From assembly GCA_041879415.1 (NCBI GenBank), contig CP090852.1:1488001-1552000 (forward strand): DNA of 64,000 nucleotides. The letters are read 5' to 3'. The notes beneath the pieces were generated by a model that saw only the letters and a list, made by a program, of their open reading frames with translations, searched no databases and had not been told where the DNA came from. Shown piece after piece: positions 17,830 through 25,962 of this stretch. The position numbers and the translations under genes were made by a program. Source of the stretch: Vibrio chagasii. GTDB lineage: Bacteria > Pseudomonadota > Gammaproteobacteria > Enterobacterales > Vibrionaceae. How positions within the stretch are numbered: the first letter of the stretch is position 1; each line of letters opens with the position of its first letter.

Positions 17830-18669
17830 CTACTTGTTTAGGTAAGCAGCGTGGAACTCAATGTGCTCATCAATAAAGCTAGAGATGAAGTAGTAGCTGT
17901 GGTCGTAACCAGGCTGCATACGTAGCTCTAAATCGGCATTGTTTACTTTCGCGGCTTCAACTAACTGTTCAGGTTTCAGTTGTTCAATTAGGAAATTGTC
18001 TGCTTCGCCTTGGTCAACCAACATTGGCAGCTTAGTGCCTTTCGTTTTTAGAAGCTCAGAGGCGTCGTACTGTTTCCACTCTTCAATATCTAAGCCTAGA
18101 TATTGGTTAAATGCTTTTTGGCCCCAAGGACATTGCATTGGGTTACTGATCGGGCTGAATGCCGAGATAGAACGGTAGCTATCTTCGTTCTTGATGCCAA
18201 TCGTAAGGGCACCGTGTCCACCCATGCTATGACCAGAAATTGATTTCACTGATGTCACAGGGAAGAAAGACTCAATCAGTGCTGGAAGCTCTGTTACCAC
18301 GTAATCGTACATGTGGTAATGGCTGTCCCACGGTGCTTGAGTAGCGTTCACGTAGAAGCCTGCACCTTGGCCTAAGTCGTAGCTTTCATTGTCAGCAACG
18401 TTCTCACCACGTGGGCTTGTATCTGGTGCAACAATAGCGATGCCTTGCTCAGCTGCAGCTTTAAATGCGCCGGCTTTTTGCATAAAGTTTTCATCGGTAC
18501 AGGTTAGGCCTGATAACCAATATAAAACAGGAACTGGGTTTTCTTTGCTTGCATTTGGTGGCAAGAAAATCGCGAAACGCATATCGCAGTCAAGCGTTGC
18601 AGAAAAGTGGGTGTATTGTTTGTGCCAACCACCAGCAACCTTTGCTTGGCTAATGTTTTCGATTGTCAT
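17830..18669 (-). CDS. fghA: S-formylglutathione hydrolase
   Basis: 279 residues, standard length. The alpha/beta-hydrolase nucleophile motif SISGHSMGGHGALT is present (Ser near 148), with the acid in LVDQGEADNFL and the catalytic His in MQPGYDHSYYF. LYWLSGLTCTDENFMQKAGA is the oxyanion region of the esterase D group. It hydrolyses S-formylglutathione to formate and glutathione, the second step of glutathione-dependent formaldehyde detoxification, in the cytosol. It follows frmA by 168 nt on the same strand; that gap contains two perfect hairpins, so expression of the two may not be strictly coupled. Confidence 0.95.
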   Translation of the reverse strand: MTIENISQAKVAGGWHKQYTHFSATLDCDMRFAIFLPPNASKENPVPVLYWLSGLTCTDENFMQKAGAFKAAAEQGIAIVAPDTSPRGENVADNESYDLGQGAGFYVNATQAPWDSHYHMYDYVVTELPALIESFFPVTSVKSISGHSMGGHGALTIGIKNEDSYRSISAFSPISNPMQCPWGQKAFNQYLGLDIEEWKQYDASELLKTKGTKLPMLVDQGEADNFLIEQLKPEQLVEAAKVNNADLELRMQPGYDHSYYFISSFIDEHIEFHAAYLNK

Positions 18670-18739
18670 TTATTGTGCTCCGTTAGGTTGATGGTTTCGG
18701 AATTAATGTATTTGATTTTCTAAAGCTTAAGCTAGAGGG

Positions 18740-18829
18740 TTCACCACCCACCGGGCAGGAGGTGGTGAAGACAGTTTCGCTCTGATTTTTAAGTCAGAAC
18801 TGTGGTCTCGACACCTAAGTGCCGAGACC
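18740..18829. repeat. Two perfect stem-loops between frmA and fghA
   Basis: TTCACCACC (18740-18748) / GGTGGTGAA (18761-18769), and GGTCTCG (18804-18810) / CGAGACC (18823-18829), which is extended inward by CAC/GTG. Neither is followed by a T-run on the minus strand, so simple terminators are unlikely. Transcript processing or stability elements within the operon are the likeliest role. Confidence 0.6.
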
Positions 18830-18837
18830 AAGGAGAA

Positions 18838-19986
18838 TTATCTGTCCATGTGTAAAACAGTACGGATAGATTCACCTTTGTGCATTAGGTCGAATGCGTC
18901 GTTTACTTCGTCAAGGCTCATTGTGTGAGTAATGAACTCTTGAAGACCAAACTCACCCGCCATGTAACGGTTTACGATTTCTGGAAGCTCAGAGCGGCCT
19001 TTAACACCACCGAAAGCAGAACCACGCCATACACGACCTGTTACTAGTTGGAATGGACGAGTCGAGATCTCTTGACCTGCGCCTGCAACACCGATGATTA
19101 CAGATTCGCCCCAACCTTTGTGACAACATTCAAGAGCTTGACGCATCACGTTTACGTTACCGATACACTCGAACGAGTAATCAACACCGCCGTCTGTCAT
19201 CTCAACGATAACGTCTTGGATTGGCTTGTCGAATTTCATTGGGTTGATGCAGTCAGTCGCGCCAAGTTGTTTTGCTAGCTCGAATTTGCTCTCATTGATA
19301 TCAACACCGATGATTTTGCTTGCACCAGCCATACGAGCACCGATGATTGCAGAAAGACCGATACCGCCTAGGCCGAATACAGCAACTGTGTCGCCTTTTT
19401 CAACTTTAGCTGTGTTCAGTACCGCACCCATACCAGTGGTTACGCCACAGCCTAGAAGACAAACTTCCTCAAGAGGTGCTTCTTTAGCTACTTTCGCTAG
19501 TGAGATTTCTGGAAGTACAGTGTACTCAGAGAAAGTAGAACAACCCATGTAGTGGAAGATTGGCTCACCGTTGATAGAGAAACGGCTTGTGCCATCTGGC
19601 ATTAGGCCTTTACCTTGAGTTTCGCGAACTGCTTGGCAAAGGTTAGTTTTGCCAGACTTACAGAATTTACATTCGCCACACTCAGCTGTGTAAAGTGGGA
19701 TAACGTGGTCGCCAACTTCTACGCTTGTTACGCCTTCGCCAACCATTTCAACGATACCGCCACCTTCGTGACCAAGAATAGAAGGGAAGATACCTTCTGG
19801 ATCGTCACCTGAAAGAGTGAATGCGTCAGTGTGACAAACACCAGTAGCAACGATACGAACAAGTACTTCGCCAGCCTTTGGCAGTTCAACGTCAACCGTT
19901 TCACGCTTTAGCGGCTCACCTGCTTTCCAAGCGACCATTGCTTTAGATTGGATATGAGTTTGACCAGGTTTGATTTCGATAGTCAT
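18838..19986 (-). CDS. frmA: S-(hydroxymethyl)glutathione dehydrogenase / class III alcohol dehydrogenase
   Basis: 382 residues. Catalytic zinc ligands are in TGVCHTDAFTLSGDDPEG and GHEGGG, and the structural zinc site is CGECKFCKSGKTNLC. The nucleotide-binding loop is VFGLGGIGLSAI, and GKGLMPDGTSRFS marks class III. It oxidises the spontaneous formaldehyde-glutathione adduct using NAD, giving S-formylglutathione for fghA. No frmR repressor gene accompanies it; instead two inverted repeats lie in its upstream region. The ATG is preceded by AAGGAAGCATCC on the minus strand. Confidence 0.96.
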   Translation of the reverse strand: MTIEIKPGQTHIQSKAMVAWKAGEPLKRETVDVELPKAGEVLVRIVATGVCHTDAFTLSGDDPEGIFPSILGHEGGGIVEMVGEGVTSVEVGDHVIPLYTAECGECKFCKSGKTNLCQAVRETQGKGLMPDGTSRFSINGEPIFHYMGCSTFSEYTVLPEISLAKVAKEAPLEEVCLLGCGVTTGMGAVLNTAKVEKGDTVAVFGLGGIGLSAIIGARMAGASKIIGVDINESKFELAKQLGATDCINPMKFDKPIQDVIVEMTDGGVDYSFECIGNVNVMRQALECCHKGWGESVIIGVAGAGQEISTRPFQLVTGRVWRGSAFGGVKGRSELPEIVNRYMAGEFGLQEFITHTMSLDEVNDAFDLMHKGESIRTVLHMDR

Positions 19987-20307
19987 TGGATGCTTCCTTT
20001 ATATGTCAGTACAGCGGATAACTTTGCAATTAAGTTCAACTCGTTAAGCGTAGTCGAGCTTAATTGTTTCCGCTCTCTCGTTTTGTTGGAGCTAGTATAT
20101 GTGTGGTTGCAGGTTTTGATAATCCCACTAAATAGAAAATGATTATTACGTATTTGTAATAATTAATGGGATTTGAAGGGGAGTGAAAGGAAAGGTGTTG
20201 CTAAGAGAATCTATCGAGACTCTAAATAGTAACTAAGTAGAAGGGACATTTATTGGAAATAAATAGAGCATAAGCTTGCCGCCTATTTTCTAGTTGTAGG
20301 TTTGAAC
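19987..20307. promoter_or_regulatory. frmA / SMR divergent control region with two inverted repeats
   Basis: CAATTAAG (20027-20034) / CTTAATTG (20059-20066), with an inner CTCG/CGAG pair, lies 41-80 bp upstream of the frmA start. ATTATTAC (20142-20149) / GTAATAAT (20156-20163) has a 6-nt spacer and looks like a dimeric repressor or LysR-type site. The region serves frmA leftward and the SMR gene rightward. No regulator gene is adjacent. Confidence 0.55.
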
Positions 20308-20652
20308 ATGCTTTTCTCTCTCCCACCTCCTGTAATGCTATCACTCGCCATCGTGCTTGAAGTTGTTGCCACTTCTTTATTACCTAAAACGCAGCAGTTT
20401 ACTTCTTTGCCCGCGACTGCCGCAGTATTGGCTGGCTACGGCTGTGCTTTCTATCTATTGTCTCTCACAGTGCAAACCATGTCTTTGGGTGTGGCGTATG
20501 CGATTTGGTGTGGGGCAGGGATAGTGCTAGTCGCAGCACTGTCTTGGCTGGTCTACGGGCAAAAGCTCGACATCTACGCAATCATCGGTATCACTTTGAT
20601 TCTGGCTGGCGTAGTGATTATTAATCTGTTTTCGAGTTCGGTGAGTCATTAG
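20308..20652 (+). CDS. SMR family small multidrug transporter
   Basis: 114 residues with four membrane segments. The essential Glu is in AIVLEVVATSLLPK, and WCGAGIVLVA and ITLILAGVVIINLFS fit helices 3 and 4. The ATG at 20308 is chosen over an in-frame TTG at 20302. It is divergent from frmA and shares a control region with it. Whether it exports a toxic product tied to aldehyde stress or simply lies there cannot be said. A GGGGC/GCCCC hairpin just after the stop (20653 on) may end its transcript. Confidence 0.88.
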   Translation: MLFSLPPPVMLSLAIVLEVVATSLLPKTQQFTSLPATAAVLAGYGCAFYLLSLTVQTMSLGVAYAIWCGAGIVLVAALSWLVYGQKLDIYAIIGITLILAGVVIINLFSSSVSH

Positions 20653-20921
20653 GGGCTAGATTGTTTTTGCCCCAAACCTTCTTAGAAACTGCAAACGGAA
20701 CACCGGACCAGTACACCTACAGACCAAGTTAATCTAATCCGTACTTAGATATATTATCCGGAATTTTTCCTCAACTCGCCCCCGTAACTATATGTCGATT
20801 CACATAACAGGTTGATACTGGTTGAGTTTCATAATAAATGGCAGCAACATAGACGGAATGCAAAGACGGTAAAAGTCCGTCTATAAAGCGTTAACTGCCT
20901 AGTCAAAATAGAGAACTATGA
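20653..20921. other. Gap before the HEPN-like gene with structured repeats
   Basis: Contains ATAGACGGA (20849-20857) / TCCGTCTAT (20876-20884), a perfect 9-bp stem. An extra AGACGG copy at 20864-20869 could pair with the same right arm. GTTAACTG at 20890-20897 follows and recurs inverted (CAGTTAAC, 22235-22242) just after the gene. No ORF was recognised here. Confidence 0.55.
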
Positions 20922-22232
20922 ATGAAAAATTTTGAAATTGAATCAATGAAAGATCAGATTCATTTTGGTAAGACCAAGGATTACTTCGAAGAAGTATTGA
21001 CGTCTTATCAAGTTGGATCATATAGGTCATCTGTAGTGATGTTATGGGCGGTTGCAATTTCGGATATTGTTTACAAACTACAGTATCTAGTTGACTTGTA
21101 TTCTGATGCGGCGGCTAAGGAAATTTTAGATGAAGTTAGAGCTATCCAAAATGAAGACGCTAGATCTTCTAGTTGGGAGTTAGGGGTTGTTGATAAAGTC
21201 TTCAATAAAACCAACCTTATAGATAGCGCAGAATACGAAAATATTCGATACCTTCAAAAGCAGCGACATTTGTGTGCCCACCCAGTACTTAGAGGTAATC
21301 TAGAGCTTCATAAGCCTAACAAAGAAACAGTCCGATCTTTGATTCGGAATACATTAGAAGGTTTACTTATAAAACCACCATTTTATACACAGAAAGTTAT
21401 ATCTGAAATTCTTGAAGATCTTGATGAATCCAAAGAAGCTTTGAATACAAGGGATAAAGTTAAAAAGTATATAGAAAGCCGATACCTGAATAGAATGACA
21501 GATGAGGTTGAGTTTTCGCTTTACAGAACTCTTTGGAAATTGACCTTCAAAGTTGCCGACGATAAATGTAACGAAAATAGGTTACTAAACCTAAACGTTA
21601 TTAGAGTAATAACAAACCGTCACAAAAATAAGCTAGCTGAGCTTATTAGTGCTGATCAAGATTACTACAGCAACATCGCCTCAAATGGTTTTCCTTTAGA
21701 TTACATAGTTCATTACTTGTCAATGAATGAGTCTTTCTATGGGCTATTAACAGATGATGCAAAACTAAAAATTCAACATGCATCAGAAATTACAGATGTA
21801 GGGCGGACATGTGGTTGGTTCACCAGAGGTGATTTATCTAACCATTTTGATTACCTGATTACTTGGATAGAAGGTGAAGCATATCCTGATTTTTCTGAAT
21901 CACAATGGAAATACCTTCTCGAACTATCAGACAGTGAAGAATGGGAAACGCAATATGCAAAACTGATTTCTTCATATTATTGCCGTAGTGGAGGTTTTGA
22001 TACGGCGGATTCAAGGTTCACTAACTGTCTACTTCCAAACCTACGATATTTCAATCAAGAGGCTGCCGAGTATTTGCTACAGAAGATAGAAGGCAATAAT
22101 CAACTGTATCGGAGAAACAGAGCAGGTTTAGATCATAAGAAAGTCAGGGAGAGTTTTAACAAATTTCTTCCAGATGATTTTGATTATTCGGCATATCCTC
22201 ATTTTGATGAAAATACAAGAACAGTTGAATAA
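20922..22232 (+). CDS. Orphan AT-rich protein with a HEPN-like motif, function unknown
   Basis: 436 residues with no family I can name. The N-terminal 115 residues are helical (YFEEVLTSYQVGSYRSSVVM, LWAVAISDIVYKL) and end in QKQRHLCAHP. The R-x4-H spacing and placement are those of HEPN ribonuclease domains found in toxins and phage-defence proteins. The rest is soluble and alpha-rich without signal peptide or membrane segment, with a Trp/Tyr/Cys-rich stretch at about 285-370. Codon use is clearly more AT-rich than the flanking genes, and the gene is bracketed by an inverted repeat and hairpins, pointing to horizontal acquisition. A defence or toxin role is a hypothesis only. Confidence 0.72.
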   Translation: MKNFEIESMKDQIHFGKTKDYFEEVLTSYQVGSYRSSVVMLWAVAISDIVYKLQYLVDLYSDAAAKEILDEVRAIQNEDARSSSWELGVVDKVFNKTNLIDSAEYENIRYLQKQRHLCAHPVLRGNLELHKPNKETVRSLIRNTLEGLLIKPPFYTQKVISEILEDLDESKEALNTRDKVKKYIESRYLNRMTDEVEFSLYRTLWKLTFKVADDKCNENRLLNLNVIRVITNRHKNKLAELISADQDYYSNIASNGFPLDYIVHYLSMNESFYGLLTDDAKLKIQHASEITDVGRTCGWFTRGDLSNHFDYLITWIEGEAYPDFSESQWKYLLELSDSEEWETQYAKLISSYYCRSGGFDTADSRFTNCLLPNLRYFNQEAAEYLLQKIEGNNQLYRRNRAGLDHKKVRESFNKFLPDDFDYSAYPHFDENTRTVE

Positions 22233-22234
22233 AA

Positions 22235-22316
22235 CAGTTAACAAAGCGTTTAAGGTTTCAAGATAATTTTTCTAATCTGATTGAAACCGTTTAGGGCAAA
22301 GCAACTAAACGGTTTC
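22235..22316. repeat. Inverted repeats after the HEPN-like gene
   Basis: CAGTTAAC (22235-22242) mirrors GTTAACTG upstream of the gene. TAACAAAGCGTTTAAGG (22239-22255) resembles, from memory, the start of Vibrio integron attC repeats. GGTTTCAA / TTGAAACC and a perfect 12-bp stem GAAACCGTTTAG (22283-22294) / CTAAACGGTTTC (22305-22316) follow. The last could act as a terminator, although no T-run follows it. Confidence 0.55.
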
Positions 22317-22335
22317 TGTCCAAAAACGAGTTTGT

Positions 22336-23046
22336 CTAACCAACCTTCTCACACCCCAACACAGCCACCAACGCATCCAAATACTGCTCTATCGTCAAAT
22401 CCGCAGAAACGGGTGGTAGCTCTACGGTAATACACGGTAGATTTCTTTCTTGGCACCAGGTGCCGAATGAACCTGGGGTTTCGTAATCTACGTCTTCAGC
22501 GAGCGGTAGGTTGAACTGTTTGCCTAGCCACGATGCGAGTTCCGATTGGGTTGGGTCATCGACCATGGCGAGTGGTTCGTGGAAAGAGATGACGAATTTG
22601 GGCTTACGCTGCTCAATGAGCTTGATGATTGATTGCACTTCAGGTTCAAGCTGATCGGCTTGCCCAGTTTTTACTTTTACATCTCTGACTGGTGTGTGAG
22701 AACTCCAGCGATAAACGGTGCCGTCTTCTGTCCAGTTTTGCGTCGGGAATGCGCGGTTCAAATCGACTTGGTTGGCGTTGGCACGGGTACCTAACTGATT
22801 ACCATCTGGGTTCATCGACAGAATCACATCGTGTCGTAAATTGGTGGTTGGCAAGCTTCTTAGCGCACAAGACAAACCCGCGATAGACGCGGTTTCATCA
22901 CCGTGTGTGCCTGCTATGATTAGGCCTCGAGATTCGCTTTCTACTTGCGCGGGGAAATAGAGCAAGGGTGCGCCCAATACCGACTTTCCATATGGTAGCG
23001 GCTTTATTGAAAATGCAGCTCTTTCCGTTCTTGGAATTAAACTCAC
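22336..23046 (-). CDS. mpaA: Murein peptide amidase A (M14-type zinc peptidase)
   Basis: About 236 residues, close to E. coli MpaA. Zinc ligands are in IIAGTHGDETAS (His and Glu) and the later His is in ISFHEPLAM; SMNPDGNQLGTRANANQVDL is the substrate-binding Asn-Arg region. It cuts the gamma-D-glutamyl-diaminopimelate bond in murein tripeptide during cell-wall recycling, in the cytoplasm. The start is taken as the GTG at 23046, because AGGAG lies six bases before it; an upstream TTG would place that RBS inside the gene. It is divergent from the MppA-like binding protein that would supply its substrate. Confidence 0.92.
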   Translation of the reverse strand: MSLIPRTERAAFSIKPLPYGKSVLGAPLLYFPAQVESESRGLIIAGTHGDETASIAGLSCALRSLPTTNLRHDVILSMNPDGNQLGTRANANQVDLNRAFPTQNWTEDGTVYRWSSHTPVRDVKVKTGQADQLEPEVQSIIKLIEQRKPKFVISFHEPLAMVDDPTQSELASWLGKQFNLPLAEDVDYETPGSFGTWCQERNLPCITVELPPVSADLTIEQYLDALVAVLGCEKVG

Positions 23047-23189
23047 CTTTATCTCCTGATTGATCAAGTACTATCAAGTATTAACGATTACAAAAACTAC
23101 TTAGATAAACGAAAGCATTAAAACTCGTCAACAGTCTCATTGTTAATTTTATTACTTGCTTCAAAGATAGGCTAGGAGAGCAAAAACAT

Positions 23190-24815
23190 ATGGATTTTAA
23201 GAAACATTCAACGGCGTTACTCATTTCATCTCTATTGCCCCCTTTTATCTCAGTGACTGCCGTTGCTGACACGTTGCCAGCGGGAACCACTCTGGCAAAG
23301 CAACAACACTTAGTGCGCGCGAATGATGCGGAAGCGGCGACACTAGACCCGGCAAAGGCTGAAGGCCTTCCTGAAATGCACATTCTACGTGACCTGTTCG
23401 AAGGCTTAGTGATTCAAGATCGCGATGGCAACATTACTCCAGGTGTGGCGGAATCTTGGGAAACCGAAGACAACAAAACGTTTGTATTCCACCTGCGTAA
23501 AGACGCGAAATGGTCGAATGGCGATCCGGTGACGGCCGATGATTTCGTGTATGCGATAAGACGCGCGGTAGACCCAAAAACGGCATCGCCAAATGTGTGG
23601 TATCTGAAGCTCACCAAAATCAACAATATTGCTGATGTGGCAGAAGGTAAGAAACCGATTGAGGAACTAGGCGTGTCGGCAGTCGATAAACACACCGTCC
23701 GTTTTGAACTCGACAGCCAAGTGCCATACTTTGTGGCAATGACGGGCCACACATCCATGATGCCAGTGCATAAAGCAGCCCTAGAAAGTAGCGACAAGCC
23801 GTGGAGTGATCCTAAGCAATTTGTCGGTAATGGCGCATTCGTACTAGACGAGTGGGTGGTGAACGAGCGCATTGAACTGAAGAAGAACCCGAAATATTGG
23901 GACAGTTCAGATACTCACTTAACCGAAGTGACTTATATTCCGTTTGAGAATCAGAATGCCTCTATTAACCGTTATGCAGTGGGTGAGGTCGATATTACTT
24001 CGGACGTACCTACACACATGGCGCAGCAGCTTAAAAGCAAATACCAAGATGCGTTTACCACAGTGCCTCTTCTGTGTACTTACTACTATGCATTCAATAC
24101 TACGCGACCACCTTTTGATGATGCGCGAGTACGTAAAGCTGTCTCTTATTCTATGATGCGTGACGTTATCACCAATGGCGTGACTCAGGTGGGCAACTTA
24201 CCTGCTTATACCTTTGCACATGAGTACACGGCTGGCTTTGATGCGACACAACCTGAATACAGCACGTGGACTCAGAAAGAACGTGATCAAAAAGCAAAAG
24301 AGCTATTGAAAGAAGCGGGCTACGATGCGTCTAACCCGTTGGATTTCAAACTGCTTTACAACACCAGTGAATCGAACAAGTCGATTGCAGTGGCGATTGC
24401 GTCAATGCTGAAAGGTAACCTAGGCGCACAAGTTGAACTGGAAAACCAAGAGTGGAAGTCTTACTTGGTGTCACGTCGTCAAGGTGATTTCGATGTAATG
24501 CGCGCCTCTTGGTGTGGTGACTACAATGAAGCATCAACCTTCTTGAGCCTATTGCGTTCAGGTTCTTCGGGTAACTTTGCTCGCTACAGTAATGACAAGT
24601 ACGACGCAGCAATGGACAGCGCACTAGCCGCAACCAGCGAACAAGATCGCCAAGGTTTCTATGACCAAGCGGAGCAGTTACTGACAGAAGACATGCCGAT
24701 CGCACCAATCTACTACTACATGCAGGCCCGTCTAGTGCGACCAAGTGTCGGTGGTTTTGCGAAGAACAATGTAGAAGGGCGTATCTACTCTAAGGATCTC
24801 TACATCACAGAGTAA
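23190..24815 (+). CDS. mppA: Murein tripeptide / oligopeptide ABC substrate-binding protein
   Basis: 541 residues. N-terminal signal peptide (about 1-27, ending VTAVA) and a full SBP_bac_5 domain: LDPAKAEGLPEMHILRDLFE, GNGAFVLDEWVVNERI and the TYYYAFNTTRPPFDD strand. Several stretches match E. coli MppA closely as I remember it, including LLYNTSESNKSIAVAIASM. It would bind murein tripeptide or oligopeptides in the periplasm and deliver them to the Opp membrane components, which are not encoded here. The ATG is preceded by AGGAGAG. Its divergence from mpaA supports a murein-recycling role; OppA itself is the alternative. Confidence 0.88.
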   Translation: MDFKKHSTALLISSLLPPFISVTAVADTLPAGTTLAKQQHLVRANDAEAATLDPAKAEGLPEMHILRDLFEGLVIQDRDGNITPGVAESWETEDNKTFVFHLRKDAKWSNGDPVTADDFVYAIRRAVDPKTASPNVWYLKLTKINNIADVAEGKKPIEELGVSAVDKHTVRFELDSQVPYFVAMTGHTSMMPVHKAALESSDKPWSDPKQFVGNGAFVLDEWVVNERIELKKNPKYWDSSDTHLTEVTYIPFENQNASINRYAVGEVDITSDVPTHMAQQLKSKYQDAFTTVPLLCTYYYAFNTTRPPFDDARVRKAVSYSMMRDVITNGVTQVGNLPAYTFAHEYTAGFDATQPEYSTWTQKERDQKAKELLKEAGYDASNPLDFKLLYNTSESNKSIAVAIASMLKGNLGAQVELENQEWKSYLVSRRQGDFDVMRASWCGDYNEASTFLSLLRSGSSGNFARYSNDKYDAAMDSALAATSEQDRQGFYDQAEQLLTEDMPIAPIYYYMQARLVRPSVGGFAKNNVEGRIYSKDLYITE

Positions 24816-24855
24816 TTGAGCTTCTGGCACATCATTAAAAGTCTGAAATAGAGAA

Positions 24856-24893
24856 AAGGGACGTTGATCATAAATCTCTGATCAACGTCCCTT
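24856..24893. terminator. Long hairpin after mppA
   Basis: Perfect 15-bp inverted repeat (24856-24870 with 24879-24893; core GGGACGTTGATCA) with an 8-nt loop. There is no T-run on the + side, so it is a weak intrinsic terminator or an mRNA 3' stabiliser between mppA and the LysR gene. Confidence 0.65.
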
Positions 24894-24975
24894 CGTCATT
24901 AATCTGTAACCGTAAGCGCAAAAAACTGAAACCTGCCTGAAGTATTTTTCACTTTTATTTCAATCAGGTGAAGCC

Positions 24976-25878
24976 ATGTTACCCCCTCTACGTGCCCTCG
25001 TTGCGTTTGAAGCTGTTGCCCGCCTCGGTTCTATTGGCGCTGCTGCGCGAGAGCTTTGTGTTACCCAAGCAGCGGTGAGCCAGCAGCTTAAAAGTTTAGA
25101 AACCTTTCTCGATACCACACTGTTTGAACGCAGCTCCAAAGGCGTACAGCTGACATCGGCTGCCCAACATTATCAACCGATTGTTGCGGGCTCATTGGCC
25201 CATCTGAAACTACAGACTCAAATCTTGTTCGGAGAAAAAGAAACCGATGTCTTGAGCCTGCGCGTTAATCACACCTTTTGTCATAACTGGCTGCTACCTC
25301 GCCTGCCATCTTTTTATCAAAAATACCCTTTTATCAGGCTCGATATTCAGCTGGTGGACTGGCCATCTACCAACCCTTGTCAGAATGTCGATATTGAACT
25401 GACCAACGGTAAGGTCGAAAGCGAAGACACCCATTGCGAGCGACTGTTTCAAGAGCATTGGCAGTTAGTGTGCAGCCCAGAATTTAAAAAACAACATCAA
25501 GATTCGTTGGTTGAGCATGATTTTTCTGCTCTGCCGACCGTGCAAGTAAAAGGCTACCGAGAGAACTGGCTGCAATGGCTGAGTCACAACCAATTCGAGA
25601 TGACTTTACCTAAGGTGCTACTTGAAGTGAGTAACTCTCTGCACGCTTTAGAGGCGGTCAAACATGGTATTGGCGTGTTGTTAGTGCGTTCGCTTGCGGT
25701 GTCTGAGTTGTTAGAGAAAAACGAACTTGTTTTGGCGACAGAGTCCTCAATGCCTGCCGAATCAGCCCACTATTTGATTACCAAACACCGACGCAGTGCC
25801 AAGGTGAATTTCTTTTGTGATTGGCTTTATCACCAGATGGAAGACGGTGAGCTGGAAGAAAGATTTTCTAATGGGTAG
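24976..25878 (+). CDS. LysR family regulator, GcvA-like
   Basis: 300 residues. The N-terminus LPPLRALVAFEAVARLGSIG and CVTQAAVSQQLKSLE is the GcvA-type winged HTH, followed by an effector domain with VNHTFCHNWLLPRLPSFY. It lies 160 bp after mppA on the same strand. E. coli also has a LysR gene (pgrR) beside mpaA/mppA, but this one has the GcvA type of HTH rather than the PgrR type I remember, so equivalence is not assumed. Its targets could be mpaA/mppA or the ABC operon starting 85 bp downstream. Confidence 0.87.
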   Translation: MLPPLRALVAFEAVARLGSIGAAARELCVTQAAVSQQLKSLETFLDTTLFERSSKGVQLTSAAQHYQPIVAGSLAHLKLQTQILFGEKETDVLSLRVNHTFCHNWLLPRLPSFYQKYPFIRLDIQLVDWPSTNPCQNVDIELTNGKVESEDTHCERLFQEHWQLVCSPEFKKQHQDSLVEHDFSALPTVQVKGYRENWLQWLSHNQFEMTLPKVLLEVSNSLHALEAVKHGIGVLLVRSLAVSELLEKNELVLATESSMPAESAHYLITKHRRSAKVNFFCDWLYHQMEDGELEERFSNG

Positions 25879-25962
25879 CCATAAAAAAAATGAAGGGCGC
25901 TCTTACTAACCTGTCACACAAACCCCTTAATTTAACCGCATACAAATAAGGACGAGGTCACC

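Noticed and set aside
20922..22232. A prophage or IS element around the orphan gene
   Set aside because: No integrase, transposase or phage structural gene is present, and the neighbours are ordinary chromosomal genes.
25911..25928. Possible PHO box (CTGTCAC) before the Ugp-like operon
   Set aside because: Only one half-site matches; the second half (positions 12-18) does not resemble CTGTCA, so phosphate control is not supported by sequence alone.
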